From Adiantum capillus-veneris (taxonomy: Eukaryota > Streptophyta > Polypodiopsida > Polypodiales > Pteridaceae), in NCBI GenBank assembly GCA_014529385.2, contig CM043958.1:88390025-88454024 (forward strand): DNA of 64,000 bases, given 5' to 3'. Every line of letters starts with the position of its first letter. The first letter of the stretch is position 1. The notes below the pieces were generated by a model that saw only the letters and a program-made list of their open reading frames with translations, did not search any database and was not told the DNA's origin. The translations under genes and the position numbers were made by a program. Below, one piece after another: positions 25,043 through 35,530 of the stretch.

Positions 25043-25114
25043 AGAGGAAGGAGAGCCAGGTATGCTCCTTCCCTCTCCTCACTCTCATGTTCCCTTCCCC
25101 TCTTTCTCTCTCCT

Positions 25115-25158
<44 letters not shown>

Positions 25159-25262
25159 ACGAGGAGAGGAAGGAGAGCCAGGTATGCTCCTTCCCTCTCC
25201 TCACTCTCATGGTCCCTTCCCCTCTTTCTCTCTCCCTCTCTTTCACTCACACACATTGTGTT

Positions 25263-25307
<45 letters not shown>

Positions 25308-25536
25308 ACAAGCATAAACAAAAAACGCACACACACATGCATACACAAAGAAAGAACACACACATTGAGAGAGAAAAAGAGAGAGAGCATGCATAAACCA
25401 AAAATGCGCACATACACATGCATAAGCAAAGAAAGCACACACACATTGAGAGAGGAAAAGAGAGAGAGAGCATGCATAAACCAAAGAAGCGCACACACAC
25501 ATGAATAATCAAAGAATGCACACACATTGAGAGAGG

Positions 25537-25573
<37 letters not shown>

Positions 25574-25610
25574 AGAAGAAGAAGAAGAAGAAGAAGAAGA
25601 AGAGAGTTTT
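24950..25610. repeat. Microsatellites and local duplications in CACTA-II
   Basis: Interleaved CT, CA, GA and GAA tracts. An ~90-base segment ('gaggagaggaaggagagcc'...) is duplicated at about 25037 and 25160. Three copies of the ~50-base 'attgagagaggaaaagag..catgcataaac' unit seen in CACTA-I lie at 25300-25560. Confidence 0.9.
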
Positions 25611-25648
25611 AACATCGTAGGAAAGTATCCCAAGAGACCTTAAAGATC

Positions 25649-25740
25649 TAGTCGACAGGAGTTGAACTCAAGACATGTTATTCATAAGGAAAATGACATA
25701 AACAATCTATCACACTTCGATGATAGAATAGTTATACCAT
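25649..25740 (-). repeat. tRNA-derived sequence, CACTA-II copy 1
   Basis: Same family as 3630-3722. The minus strand keeps the B-box-like GAGTTCAACTCC. Its A-box region is more decayed. Confidence 0.38.
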
Positions 25741-25830
25741 TTTGCTCTTTTTTTATTGGCGTGCACACACACCCGAGAAGAAGAGAGTTTAATTTAACGT
25801 CGTAGGAAACTAATTAAAGAGACCTAAAAA

Positions 25831-25922
25831 TCTAGCCGACGAGGAGTTGAAACCAAGACTTGTTATTCAAGAGAAAAATGGCATAACCAATCTACCACAC
25901 TTGAGTGATGGAAAGGTTATAC
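25831..25922 (-). repeat. tRNA-derived sequence, CACTA-II copy 2
   Basis: The minus strand reads GTGGTAGATTGGTTATGCC, an A-box-like start, then CTCTTGAATAAC, then GGTTTCAACTCC. Of the three copies this is the most tRNA-like in spacing. The stem ends do not pair well enough to call a functional tRNA. Confidence 0.42.
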
Positions 25923-25941
25923 CATTTTTCTCTTTTTATTG

Positions 25942-25993
<52 letters not shown>

Positions 25994-26397
25994 GAAGAAG
26001 AGAGTTTTAACGCCGTAGGAAACTATTCCAAAAGACGTTAAAGATTAATTAGGGTTTTAGTAGACTTACGTTAAATTAGATTTAGGTTTATTTAAATTAA
26101 ATTAGATTAGATTTAAGTTTATTTTTAGTTAGATTAGATTTAGTTTTATTTACGTTATATTAGGTTTATATATGTTATATTAAATTGGATTTAGGTTATT
26201 TAATTAAGGTTAGAAGAAATGGCGAGAAAATGGTGAGAAAATTTCTTGCGCTCACAGCCTCGACAGTCCATGCGGACCAGCAATTCCACCTGCATGTTCG
26301 ACTACTGCTACCATACAATAAGCCGTCATGTTTAGCTAAGGGAAGAGCAAATTGAGCATACACAAAAATTAGTGATGTAAGATGACGATTCCAAGGG

Positions 26398-26398
<1 letters not shown>

Positions 26399-26459
<61 letters not shown>
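26399..26459. repeat. (CA)n microsatellite in CACTA-II
   Basis: About 30 CA units. A second tract of about 24 units lies at 25945-25992. Confidence 0.95.
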
Positions 26460-26461
<2 letters not shown>

Positions 26462-26539
26462 CCCGTCAAATCTAGAATAAGAATTAAGTGCCTTGAGAAG
26501 ACATCAGCTACATTGCAAGAATGACGTACCTGCATGCTA

Positions 26540-26793
26540 CAAACAAAGATCTACTATGAAAAGATGTTAAGATGCTATGAAATGCTACAGCTAGAGAAGA
26601 GGCAAAGGGGTTTTGTCCACTACATGCAGTATCATGTAGACGTGGGTGTGTAGATTTCTTGTACCCACAAATATAGGCATTGACCAATAAAGACGAGATT
26701 ATAACCCGGTGGTTCTGATCTCTGTGCACCTCTAGACCAAGGTGTGCGGGGATTGGACATGACTAGAGAATGTGAGGTAGTTTATAGTGTGAA

Positions 26794-26830
<37 letters not shown>

Positions 26831-26868
26831 AAGACGAAGAATGCCAATAGAAGATTAATTATGAGTAC
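26540..26868 (+). promoter_or_regulatory. CACTA-II leader ending at an internal-deletion junction
   Basis: Matches 4757-5137 of CACTA-I through its GA tract and the leader 'gaatgccaatagaa'. Right after TTATGAGTA the sequence jumps to the equivalent of CACTA-I position about 7387. Leader and second-ORF sequence are thus fused. GTA is shared at both parental edges, a short microhomology. Confidence 0.75.
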
Positions 26869-27939
26869 ATGGAGCGTCATCGCTCAGGCGCACCATCGCG
26901 TGTTCCTACTCCATCCGCATCTCCCTCTGTTTCGGAGTCCTTAGCGCGCTCCGAAGCTTCGGTGTCGACGAGACGATCTTCACACTCGTCTAGGCACGGG
27001 CGCTCTAGTGGTGGTGGTGGTAGTGGCGGTGGCGGTTGTTGTGGAGGTGGCGCCATCGATGCTTCGATACCGCCTCGTGTTCGACGAGGCTCTTTACCCT
27101 CCCCTTCTTTGCCCGTCCCGACACCAGCCACGGCATCGCCATCGACACCAAGTTTTGCGCGGCTGAGTGCCGTTCCCCACAGCTACACACCACTAGCTAC
27201 TCCTCCAGGAGTCACTCTAGTGGACACTCCTCGCTTCGGGGCTCAGACACTACATACTAAACACCTGGAGTGAAGTACCGAATGAATTAAAAGACAGAGT
27301 CATCGGCTTCATGACGAGTTTCCCGTTTCAACACGAGATGACCGCTTCAATGAAGATGTGATGAAGGTTCGAATGCGCGAATACTGCAAGCATAAGCGTT
27401 CCGAAGTGCAAAAAGCAATCAAGCATGGATGGAACAGATCAGATTGGCTGGCCAAAGAAGATTGGAAGCATGTGAAGAAAGAAGCGCGCGAGAATCCCGA
27501 CAAGTGGAAGCAACAAAAGGAGGCAGCCAGAGCGCGAGTAGAGGCAGGGAGCTCGCACCACTCGGGGAGCGGCGGGTGGGCATCATTTGAGGTCGATTTT
27601 GTAAGTGTTTTCGCATCTATGTTCGATAGTTTAGGGTTTATGGAATTTGAAATTCTAACATAATGGATTCTTTGTATGTTTTGACAGTGGTCGTTTACAG
27701 GACGTGATCCCACTCCGTACGAGCGTGAGTACACGGGCAGGAAGGGCTTAAACGTCCTTATAGACATCCTGACTTCTCGCGGCGGCATGGTTAGTATTAG
27801 GGTTTATTCTTTTCTATTTATTGTATTTTTTTATAAATGTTGCTCGCTATATGTTTATACTTACAAAAAGCTATCTTATTGTTTATTTTTGCAGAATCTG
27901 ACAGATACGCCGCTTGGACGCAATGAGATGTCTGATTAG
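26869..27939 (+). pseudogene. CACTA second ORF (Transposase_24-like), CACTA-II
   Basis: The frame runs from 26869 to 27600, then a GTAAGT intron (27601-27687), exon 27688-27789, a second intron (27790-27894) and a last exon 27895-27939. The N-terminus is Ser/Arg- and Gly-rich. The C-terminal half is basic and helical (FPVSTRDDRFNEDVMKVRM, then WKQQKEAARARVEAGSSHHS), as in Transposase_24/TnpA-type proteins that bind subterminal repeats. TGA codons at 27271-27273 and 27283-27285 interrupt the first exon unless a small intron removes them. The first 17 codons seen in CACTA-I are replaced by the deletion junction. Confidence 0.68.
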
Positions 27940-28339
27940 ACGACGTCAGTTTAGCCATAGCTAGATAGCATTAGTTTATTTTTGTCCTAGCTTATGTATC
28001 ATGAGACCATGTAACTATGTATTTTTGAAAACCATGTATATTTTTTAAATAATGACAATGGTTTGTAACTATTACATTTGCAATGATTAACAATCAATTG
28101 ATTTTGCTGCTGTGTACAATTGTCATTTATTTACTTCCATCAATTCACGCTTGTCATTTTTGTATCTTTATTTTGCAAACAATACGTACTATGGATGATG
28201 GAGTTAATGATTATATTGTCTTGTGGCTGACTATTTTGGGTCTATATTTACCTTTGTACTTTTTTTCAAAGGTAAATAGGCCAATGAAACATTCAATATG
28301 GTTGATGGGTGGCAGGGCATTCAATGCCCTGCCACCAAA

Positions 28340-28581
28340 AAATTTTAATCTCGGGCGTCGCTAAATTGTGCACTGCAGCGTTGCTATCTATGGCCCTGCA
28401 TCGTCGCTATCTATGGCCCTGCATCGTCGCTATAGGCGTCGCTATATAGCGATGCTGATAGAGACTGCGGCAGCGACGGCTATAGCGACGTTCTTGTATC
28501 GACGGCGATTCCGGGGGTTTAAAAAACCCAATGTATTTCCGTCGCTATAAGCGTCAGAAGAGAACACAACCTCTTGTAGTG
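28340..28581 (+). repeat. CACTA-II right subterminal repeats and TIR
   Basis: Repeated GTCGCTAT units, with 'ctatggccctgcatcgtcg' duplicated at 28386 and 28410, lead to the terminal AACCTCTTGTAGTG. Confidence 0.9.
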
Positions 28582-28584
28582 GGA

Positions 28585-29309
28585 TAACCATTCTACTCTT
28601 GTGATTGCCTTTGAGTGGCGCAAGAACTTCCTATGCAATTCGAGGTATGCGATGTCGAAAAGTGTGCGGTCTTGCTGGGAAGGTGTGGAACCTATGGTTG
28701 TGAGAGTTTGTGACCAAAGTCACAAACACTTTGTAAAAAAGTGTTTATGGAGAATCATCAACCCCCTTCCTAAATATGGTTTGAAATCTAAGAGCGTTAG
28801 TGACAAAACAATCACCAACCCTCTCAACTATCGTGCTTGGAATTCCTTATTGTTGGTAGTGAGTTTATGACGAAAAGGATCACCAATTCACATCCAATTT
28901 GACTCAAAAAGAGCAATTAAGAACACTAAATTTTTAGCCATGAAATGTCAACTCTCATACAAGCACAAATCTCAATCAAAATCCAAACCTCTTTGATGGA
29001 ATCATGTAGCCTCGCCCCCAGTTACATAGTCGTAACTTTAAACAGCTGAAAGGAATAGGCGAACGTCCACCTTCACGACAACCATTTATTGATTTTGCAA
29101 AGATTTAAGTGCTTCTAAATTGAAGCCCACACAACATTTTGATGAAAAGAAACCCTAATTCACTCCCTCACAAGCTCAAATACAAGATTGCTAAGAGGCG
29201 GGACTTCTCTACACATAGATTGAGCAACCATGGAAGGAATTGCATATAAGAGAAAAATTACAGGTTTTTACACTAAAAAGCAGCCCTCTCTCTCTTCTTA
29301 TCAGGACAA
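28585..29309. other. Duplication unit 2 continued; nothing recognised
   Basis: Resumes with TAACC as in unit 1, then diverges. No gene is identified. An open stretch at 28601-28870 has no recognisable domain. Confidence 0.5.
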
Positions 29310-29510
29310 GGGTCCTACGGGGCAAGGACCAACCTAGAGGGTCAAGGACCTAGGCCAAGGTGGTCTGGATTGATGGACTAGTGTGGACTAGGGATCCAAT
29401 TAGGGCTAGGCCTATATATAGAGTGGTAGGGTGGTGGATAAAGGTTCTACTCTCCTAGGTCTTACATTGGTACCAAAGCAAAGGTTATGAAGATTTTGGC
29501 TATGGAGGGA
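29310..29510 (+). mobile_element. LTR 3' edge with tRNA-Met primer-binding site
   Basis: TATATATAGAG (about 29411) looks like an LTR TATA box. The LTR seems to end at TTACA (29466), followed by TTGGTACCAAAGC, which matches 10 of 12 bases of the initiator tRNA-Met site TGGTATCAGAGC. A short frame from ATGGAGGGAAACC begins shortly after. The left LTR boundary is not found. Confidence 0.55.
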
Positions 29511-29554
29511 AACCTCTCTCTTTCCCACATGCATGGTGATGGCTCCTCATCAGG

Positions 29555-29930
29555 CTTGGAAATTGCAGGGTACCCTTCCACTTCCTAGGGAAGGTTAACT
29601 TTACTAATTGTCTGTTGCGTGGGAAAGGCTATCGTGCACTTAAGCCTTCCCAGTGCAATGCAAATTTTTCTTAACCTGTCTAATTTGAACATGGTCAAGA
29701 AGCAAGATTGTCTAGGAACGCAATAGCATAGTGTTCATATGAGATTTTACATATATCAGTCATTGTTCGAGCCTCATATAACAAGGATAAGACAATATTA
29801 TGAACATTGAACATCCTCCTTGTTGGCAGCATGCATCAAAAGTTGATAATTGGCCAAAATCCTTTGCCTCTCCCTCCCTATTGACTGTATTGCTCTACAA
29901 AGCTCCCCTTTTACACAAATTCACTACAAC
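29555..29930 (-). repeat. Inverted partner of 19645-20045
   Basis: See 19645-20045. Its right edge 'ccccttttacacaaatt' is cut by CACTA-III; the partner continues 'attatacacaacc', showing where CACTA-III inserted. Confidence 0.75.
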
Positions 29931-30339
29931 ATGTCGCGCAAAAACTGGCGTAGATATTGTTGAGACAAAGTTAGTTTAAAAACTAAAAAGCGCTGAGATA
30001 GGCATCGAAAAAGACGCCGGTCTCGCGGTATCGGTATAAGCATCGGTATATGTGGCGTCGGAATATCCTATGTAATAAGTGTCTATACAAGCGTTCGTAT
30101 ATGCACCGATAATTCTATAGCATATTTCGACGCTTCTTTTTGAAGTGTGTACTGAGGCCTATACCGTACTCTGTACCGACGTTCAAACCTGCAATTATTT
30201 TTTGGGTAGAGAGGACTGGGAACTGATGCTACATGTACTGCAGCAAAAGAAAACAGCCCTCTCTGCCCAAAGGAAGAGTGCGCAAGCAGCTGTACTCCAC
30301 CTACAAGCTGACAGTAAAGAGCGAGTGTACGGTAATTAG

Positions 30340-30700
30340 CAAAATTGTAAGAATAACATAACCACAAAATCAAAAGCTTGATCATGGCATAACGGCATAA
30401 AGATTTTATAACCATAATTAAAACATGAGTCGAAAACTGCAAAACCATAAACATAACCCGCTTGCCATACCATAACCATTACCATAACTTGCTTGTCATA
30501 CCATAACCATAACAACCATACCATCATTGTACAACCAAAACCATAACCATAACCATAACCATAATTTTAACCATAACCATAACCATCACATGATTGCCAT
30601 ACCATCATAACAAAACCATAACCTTAACTTGACTGCCAAACCCTAACCATAACATTTGTTCCATACCATAAGCATAACCATAAACCATAAACATAAGCAC
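30340..30700 (-). repeat. Degenerate (CCATAA)n array
   Basis: Many ACCATAACCATAACC runs interspersed with variants ('cttgccataccataacc') lie between the second ORF and the terminus of CACTA-III. The unit differs from the plant telomere unit CCCTAAA. Confidence 0.85.
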
Positions 30701-30825
30701 TACAAATCTGTACATATGCAAACAATCACTTAGTGAGACTGTATCAAGAAGACCACAACTACAAAAAAGATTGTACCAAGAAGACTGTATAAAAATGACT
30801 GGATAAAACTCTATCAAGGAGAACC

Positions 30826-31911
30826 TCATGGTAATTCCTCCCAGTCAAAGGCCTCTCTCTCCTCTTGCAGCTGGGTCAGAAGTGCCACAAGTCCATGTTG
30901 GTACCCATATTTCTCCTCTCGACGTGTCGAAAGGCGCTTCACGGGCGGCAACTTCCTGCAAAATTATGATTTAATCATGAGATAAGTCTTCAAATAACAT
31001 ACATATTTTCAATAATTTAAAGCATACATATAATACTTACAAACTCATATCAAAGCGTGTCATAGCCTCCACTCCCAAGATGTGACGCTCTAGTAGACTC
31101 CAAATGTGCTAAAATCTCTCAGGATTGTCTTGTGTCTCTAGTGCAATCCTCGGCCACTCCTCTGCATCCAACCATGCTGGATTTGGACTGCGAGCATTGT
31201 ACCTGTCTCTCGCCTTTGATCGACGGTGTGACATTGTTTGCTTCGCGACGCTCAAAATCCAGAGATTCGAGACTGGATCGTACCCCTATGCCGGCCTGTA
31301 CTCTGTGAACGGCCTCTACGATGTAATTCTTTCTTTCATGATCGAGATTATCTTAGACCTCCATCACAGAGTGACCAAACTTAATTGTATAGAGCTGCCA
31401 AATCCTCTGTCTCATGGCCTTTCCAACCCTATCTGCCACAAAAACCCCATCCCTGCTCTTGTACACCTTGCTAGGATCATGCTCGTGTGATCCCCAAGGT
31501 GTATGTGGTGTGCCAATCGGTGAACTATCTACTGAAGAGAGTGGTGGACGGTCTCTTGGTGGTGTGGACACATCGGTAGAATCCCTACCACAACAACACC
31601 CGCCTCCAAAATGACACCTACCTCGTCTCGAGGATGAACCACCCGTCGGTGTAGGGGGGCACATGAATCCTAGGCGTAGGGGGTACACTAGAGTGAGGTG
31701 TGGGGCCGCTCGATGTAGGGACCACACTAGTTTCGGGCGTAGGGTCGGCCATAGTAGGTCTAGAGGAACCTGCTACCCAAAGGTTCTGTGCCATCATGAT
31801 CTGCTCTGGTGTGAATTGAGACAAAAATGAGCCCATCTTCTCGGGTGACATGCCGACCGGAGTGACAAGAAAACTAAAACTAGGAGAGTATGCCTCATCG
31901 TCATTGGCCAT
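30826..31911 (-). pseudogene. CACTA-III second ORF (Transposase_24-like)
   Basis: The first exon starts at 31911 (MANDDEAYSPSFSF) with a Thr/Pro/Ser-rich linker. A frameshift near 31620 precedes the conserved part (HDPSKVYKSRDGVFVADRVG, then KAMRQRIWQLYTIKFG). The exon ends at a GTAAGT donor at 31040. A last exon at 30955-30826 reads KLPPVKRLSTRREEKYGYQ and an acidic coiled end, closing with TGA. It is analogous to the CACTA-II ORF but only distantly similar. Confidence 0.65.
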
Positions 31912-32063
31912 GGCTAATCATACACAAATAACACCCACAAAATACGTTAGTTTAAATAAAAAACACTTAATCAATACTAATAACAAATAAACGAAGTTGC
32001 AACACAAATGAATGAATCTAAAGTATATTGTAGACTAATAAAAAGAGTTTTACAAAAGAGTTC

Positions 32064-32660
32064 CTAGCAAAAATCATTAATTAATCTCTCATCTTCTATG
32101 AGATCTAATGCACCAAAGATGTCTATCTCAAACTGTACTTTTGCATCTTTGTCATCGGACCCTACTTCTTCGTCGCTCTCCGCATCAATTTCAGTATTTG
32201 ACACCTCATCTCTAGGTTCAGACAATTGCTCACTGCTGACATCCACCTCAAAATCTAAACTTAAAAGTTTTCGTCGGTCCTGCGCTTTGTTCATGAATCA
32301 CCTCTTCGACCTCAATGTCCAATCCTTCACACACTTGCTTGCTCTGTGGAGCAACTTGAACGACATAGAGCCAGCACGGTTTAGACAGATTATTCTTATC
32401 ATTTTTTGTCCATAGTGGATTTAGTGTGAACACAACTTGTTCACAATGCTACGGAAGTACGAATGTATCCCGCGCATCTATCCACATTCGCCTAGAGTTC
32501 ACTTGAATCAATTCACTCTTGTCTTTACGCACAGTTGCATTAGGGCCGATGGTAATAACTTTGAACCACTTGACATCAAAGATAAACATATCAAACTTTC
32601 TAAAGCTAATCTTTAAGATGTTGAGGCGGTTCGGGGAGGGCAACAAGAGAGGCGACATCT
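32064..32660 (-). pseudogene. TNP2 C-terminus (DUF4216) of CACTA-III
   Basis: Blocks FRKFDMFIFDVKWFKVIT and CWLYVVQVAPQSKQVCEG match the DUF4216 region of CACTA-I (FFVDLFDVQWF; WWYVIEVAPRS). An acidic tail ends at 32064. Frames shift between blocks. TNP2 would cleave at CACTA ends; the catalytic part is missing here. Confidence 0.75.
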
Positions 32661-33512
32661 AAACACCACTCAAGGCTCCCGTGCTCCTCAATTGGGGCTG
32701 GGGCAACCACAAGCACAACACAACAACAAACCCACAGCCAAACCCAAACAAGATAGGGGCACCACCTAGTTATGGTATGAGAACTAGGACGCAAGAGAGA
32801 TTTTGTCACAACCAAGAAGATGCACCACAAAACACACACAAGCAACCTCACACCAAGACACACACACAATGGAATCGAGAGAGCTAGAGCAAAGGGAAGA
32901 GAGAGAGGAAGGGATCTTGCATAATACCTTATTTGTGACTTGCAAATGGAGATGGTTCGTTATGATTCTATCATAGATCTTGTACAAAACTAACTTAATG
33001 CTTAATGAATGCTAAACATTGCCAACACACTCACACTGTCTTAGGGTGTGGGAGACCTCTCACCACAATACCCTCTTACAATGGACACAAACTTGGCAAT
33101 GAAAACACACTAAAACACTTTCTAAAATAAGATCAAATGATGGAAACTCAAAATACACAAGTCACCTTCAATTTACCAAACCGTATCGCACAAGTAGAAG
33201 GACGAAGATTTGAACGTCGAATCAAGCCTTTGATGCACCAAACCTCAATTTATTGATGATGGAGGACCATATACGATAGTGATTTTGAAATTTTTAACTC
33301 ACACTCTCTCACTTGCAATGTGTAGCTTGAAAGCTTCTCTCACACCAAAAGTGAAGCTCATAAAGTGGTTGCTACGCCTAAGTCTCTCCTCACGCATAGA
33401 GTGTTGGAGTGCTATGTGAGATATTGGAGGTTGTTTTACAAGAAGGAGAGGGGCCTATTTATAGGTTGGAGACCTATTTGGAAATCCTAAATTACAAGCT
33501 AACAAATCAGGA
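32661..33512. other. Unassigned
   Basis: On the minus strand there is an LTR- or promoter-like TG/CT-rich stretch (32640-32930), then AT-rich DNA. No gene is recognised. Confidence 0.45.
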
Positions 33513-34126
33513 TTATGATTCATACTTCAAAACTTCGGCTTTGTTGTTTGATTGGATATCCAAAAACTTGGTGCGAAGCTTTTCAATCACAAATGACATA
33601 AAGCACGGCTCTGGCCTTCCCTTCACATCGGCTTGCATAGAGGGTCCAGGTATGGAATCATCTGTGGTAATAACATTGATGGGCCCATGCATGTCTCTAA
33701 ATTTGTCTACCTTCCTCTTCCATGCAACAGGGTTACACCTCAAGCTTAATATTACATTCTTTGCAAATAAGGCCCATGCAATCTTATGGGCCTCCGGATC
33801 AGCTTTAGCAGCAGAGCACCTCTCGTAAGCGAAGCATGTGGCAAACTTTAAGTAAATTTCATTATTTCTAGGAGGCTCTTGGTACACCCTATAGAACAGT
33901 AGCCTACATTCATCAGCAAATTGAGGCTTCACCATATTGAGAAAAATCTTTGAGCCTTTATATTTTGGGGTATCAAACACAGTCAGCCACTCTGATTCTG
34001 GCAAGTCACCAGCTGACAAGTGCTTCCACAACTTCCCACTATGGATCAAACCATAAACCTCTGCAAACTCCTCCTTTTTTTGGCAGAATCTTGCCAGTTT
34101 TGGGTACTCAAACCTTGACAAATTCC
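33513..34126 (-). CDS. Unrecognised protein, single long exon
   Basis: An uninterrupted frame of about 205 codons runs from a likely acceptor (CTACATGTAG|GG at 34127) to a stop at 33513. It begins GNLSRFEYPKLARFCQKKEE. It contains ESEWLTVFDTPKYKGSK, conserved-looking Trp/Phe and Cys positions (DECRLLFYRVYQEPP; ATCFAYERCSAAKA) and a basic C-terminal half. It contains no stops or frameshifts, in contrast to the transposons around it. I do not recognise the family. It could be a host gene exon or a gene carried by an element, including CACTA-III, on the same strand. Confidence 0.5.
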
Positions 34127-34288
34127 CTACATGTAGCAAAAGAAAAAATATATACAACAAACAATTACTTTTGCAGCATGGCATTGATGGTTATGGCACT
34201 TGTATGAGTTTGAATACCATGCACAATAATCACGAACATAAACATGCATTAATGACCAACACTCTTTTGCATTTGAAAGTAAAACAAA

Positions 34289-34408
34289 CTAATCTTTGCT
34301 GAGATTCCCAGCAACTGGATGCTCAATTTTTTCAGCAGTGACCGTAGTAGTAGACTGAGTGTCCATAGGAGAAGCCTTTCGTTTGCACTGGTGGTCAGGC
34401 ATTTTCAT
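34289..34408 (-). CDS. Short ORF upstream of 33513-34126, possible first exon
   Basis: Starts MKMPDHQCKRKASPMDTQST and ends AGNLSKD-stop. It lies 160 bases upstream on the same strand and would be a plausible first exon, but no good donor is seen. It ends in a phrase (VAGNLS) echoing the start of the next exon (VGNLS). Confidence 0.25.
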   Translation of the reverse strand: MKMPDHQCKRKASPMDTQSTTTVTAEKIEHPVAGNLSKD

Positions 34409-35089
34409 TTTTCTTGAAAGCAGAAGAATCAACGCGGGACTTCCTACAAAGGCACGCAAGTGGACAATGTGCACTATCTGCGAGTGTAGATCATGCAAAA
34501 GGACATGATATGAAGGTATGCTTCAACCGAACAACACCGACTGAGCTACACCAGTGCAACACACTTCTCCCGGGCCTGAAACAGGAGCTTTCCTGCTTGT
34601 GGTTGTAAATGCCGTGCGTCTGCAATTGCCCCTCCCTCGCGGGACCCGACTTCTCCTTTTAATTTACAACCCCAAGAACATGCACTCACCATACGGATAT
34701 TCACTCGATTCTCTCTACAAATGAATAAAACCCAGTCGTATATACCTTCCCACTTGCACTAGTGAAATAATTTTGACTCGAATGCTCGAAAATTGGGCTC
34801 ACACACACAAAAGGCTTTGATTTAAGGGATCCTCACACACTTGAAAGTTGAATCTACCTAAAGATTTGGAGTCAAAATTTTACCTAAATAGGGGGAAAAA
34901 GTGTATCACCTAATCATTCTTTCACCCATGTAGCTCATTTGGATAGATAAAGTGTGAACATAAATTATAGATACATGCATTGTCAACATAGAAGATATGT
35001 ACCACTCGAGCCTATGTAAACTGCTAATCAAGAAACCTTTGGTTGGATACTATAACAATAGGGGGTCACATGTGGTTTCAAATACCAAG

Positions 35090-35530
35090 GAAATGGATTT
35101 ACCAAAACATTCCCAAGAACAAGAGGTGGACACAAGGAAGTAAAAATTGGCTCCTTATAGAGCACGTGTTCAGAAGAAGGGATTTTATATAAAACATGTG
35201 TAGATAAGGCCTATAAGGGGTACTTTTAATCCATTATAGTGAACGCACATGATATAGGAAAATTTTACATAGTGAATGCTCGCAGCATTTGAACACATAG
35301 CAAAAAGGGGGGGTTGCTTTGAGTACATCAAACACTACACCTCTATCTCATGGCCATGCATTAAAAAAAGGCCCTATTTGTCATTTTAAAGCCCTAGGTG
35401 AAGGTCCACAAGGGCGTGCAAAATGGCCAAACAGGGGTCCCTATTTGGCCATTTTGCGCGTCCTTGTGGCCCCTCTTGTTGAGGGTCCCCAGGGCTTTAG
35501 AATGACATATAAAAGCATGTTTTATTTTTT
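35090..35530 (+). repeat. Dispersed repeat, copy 1
   Basis: Shares 'cattcccaagaacaag', 'gtggacacaaggaagtaaa', 'gaacacatagcaaaa' and 'gcccttgtggcc..ctcttgttgagg' with 50205-50480 in the same orientation, with about 100 bases extra here. The pair brackets the gag-protease element at unequal distances, so it may be an older element's repeats. Confidence 0.7.

Larger units (their letters stand above)
24712..28581 (+). mobile_element. CACTA-II: complete 3.87-kb deletion-derivative CACTA
   Basis: The left end CACTACAAGCC and right end (reverse CACTACAAGAGG) lie inside perfect 3-base duplications GGA (24709-24711 and 28582-28584). Unit 1 of the local duplication shows the empty site TTTGGGATAACC. 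The 5' region matches CACTA-I. The TNP2 gene is wholly deleted and the second ORF survives. It needs TNP2 from elsewhere to move. Confidence 0.95.
29922..32660 (-). mobile_element. CACTA-III: third CACTA family member, partial
   Basis: Its 3' end on the minus strand is the terminus CACTACAACATGTCGCG (29922 on). Inward are GGTATAAGCATCGGTA-type subterminal repeats unlike those of CACTA-I/II. The gene order TNP2 C-terminus then second ORF is the same as in CACTA-I. Its left part, with the TNP2 core and other terminus, is not found beyond 32660. Confidence 0.75.

Noticed and set aside
30340-30700. Interstitial telomere
   Set aside because: The unit is CCATAA with many variants, not the plant CCCTAAA, and it lies inside a CACTA element.
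34530-34570. tRNA A-box-like GTGTAGCTCAGTCGGT on the minus strand
   Set aside because: No B-box or pairing arms at the right distance; probably chance or a very short SINE relic.
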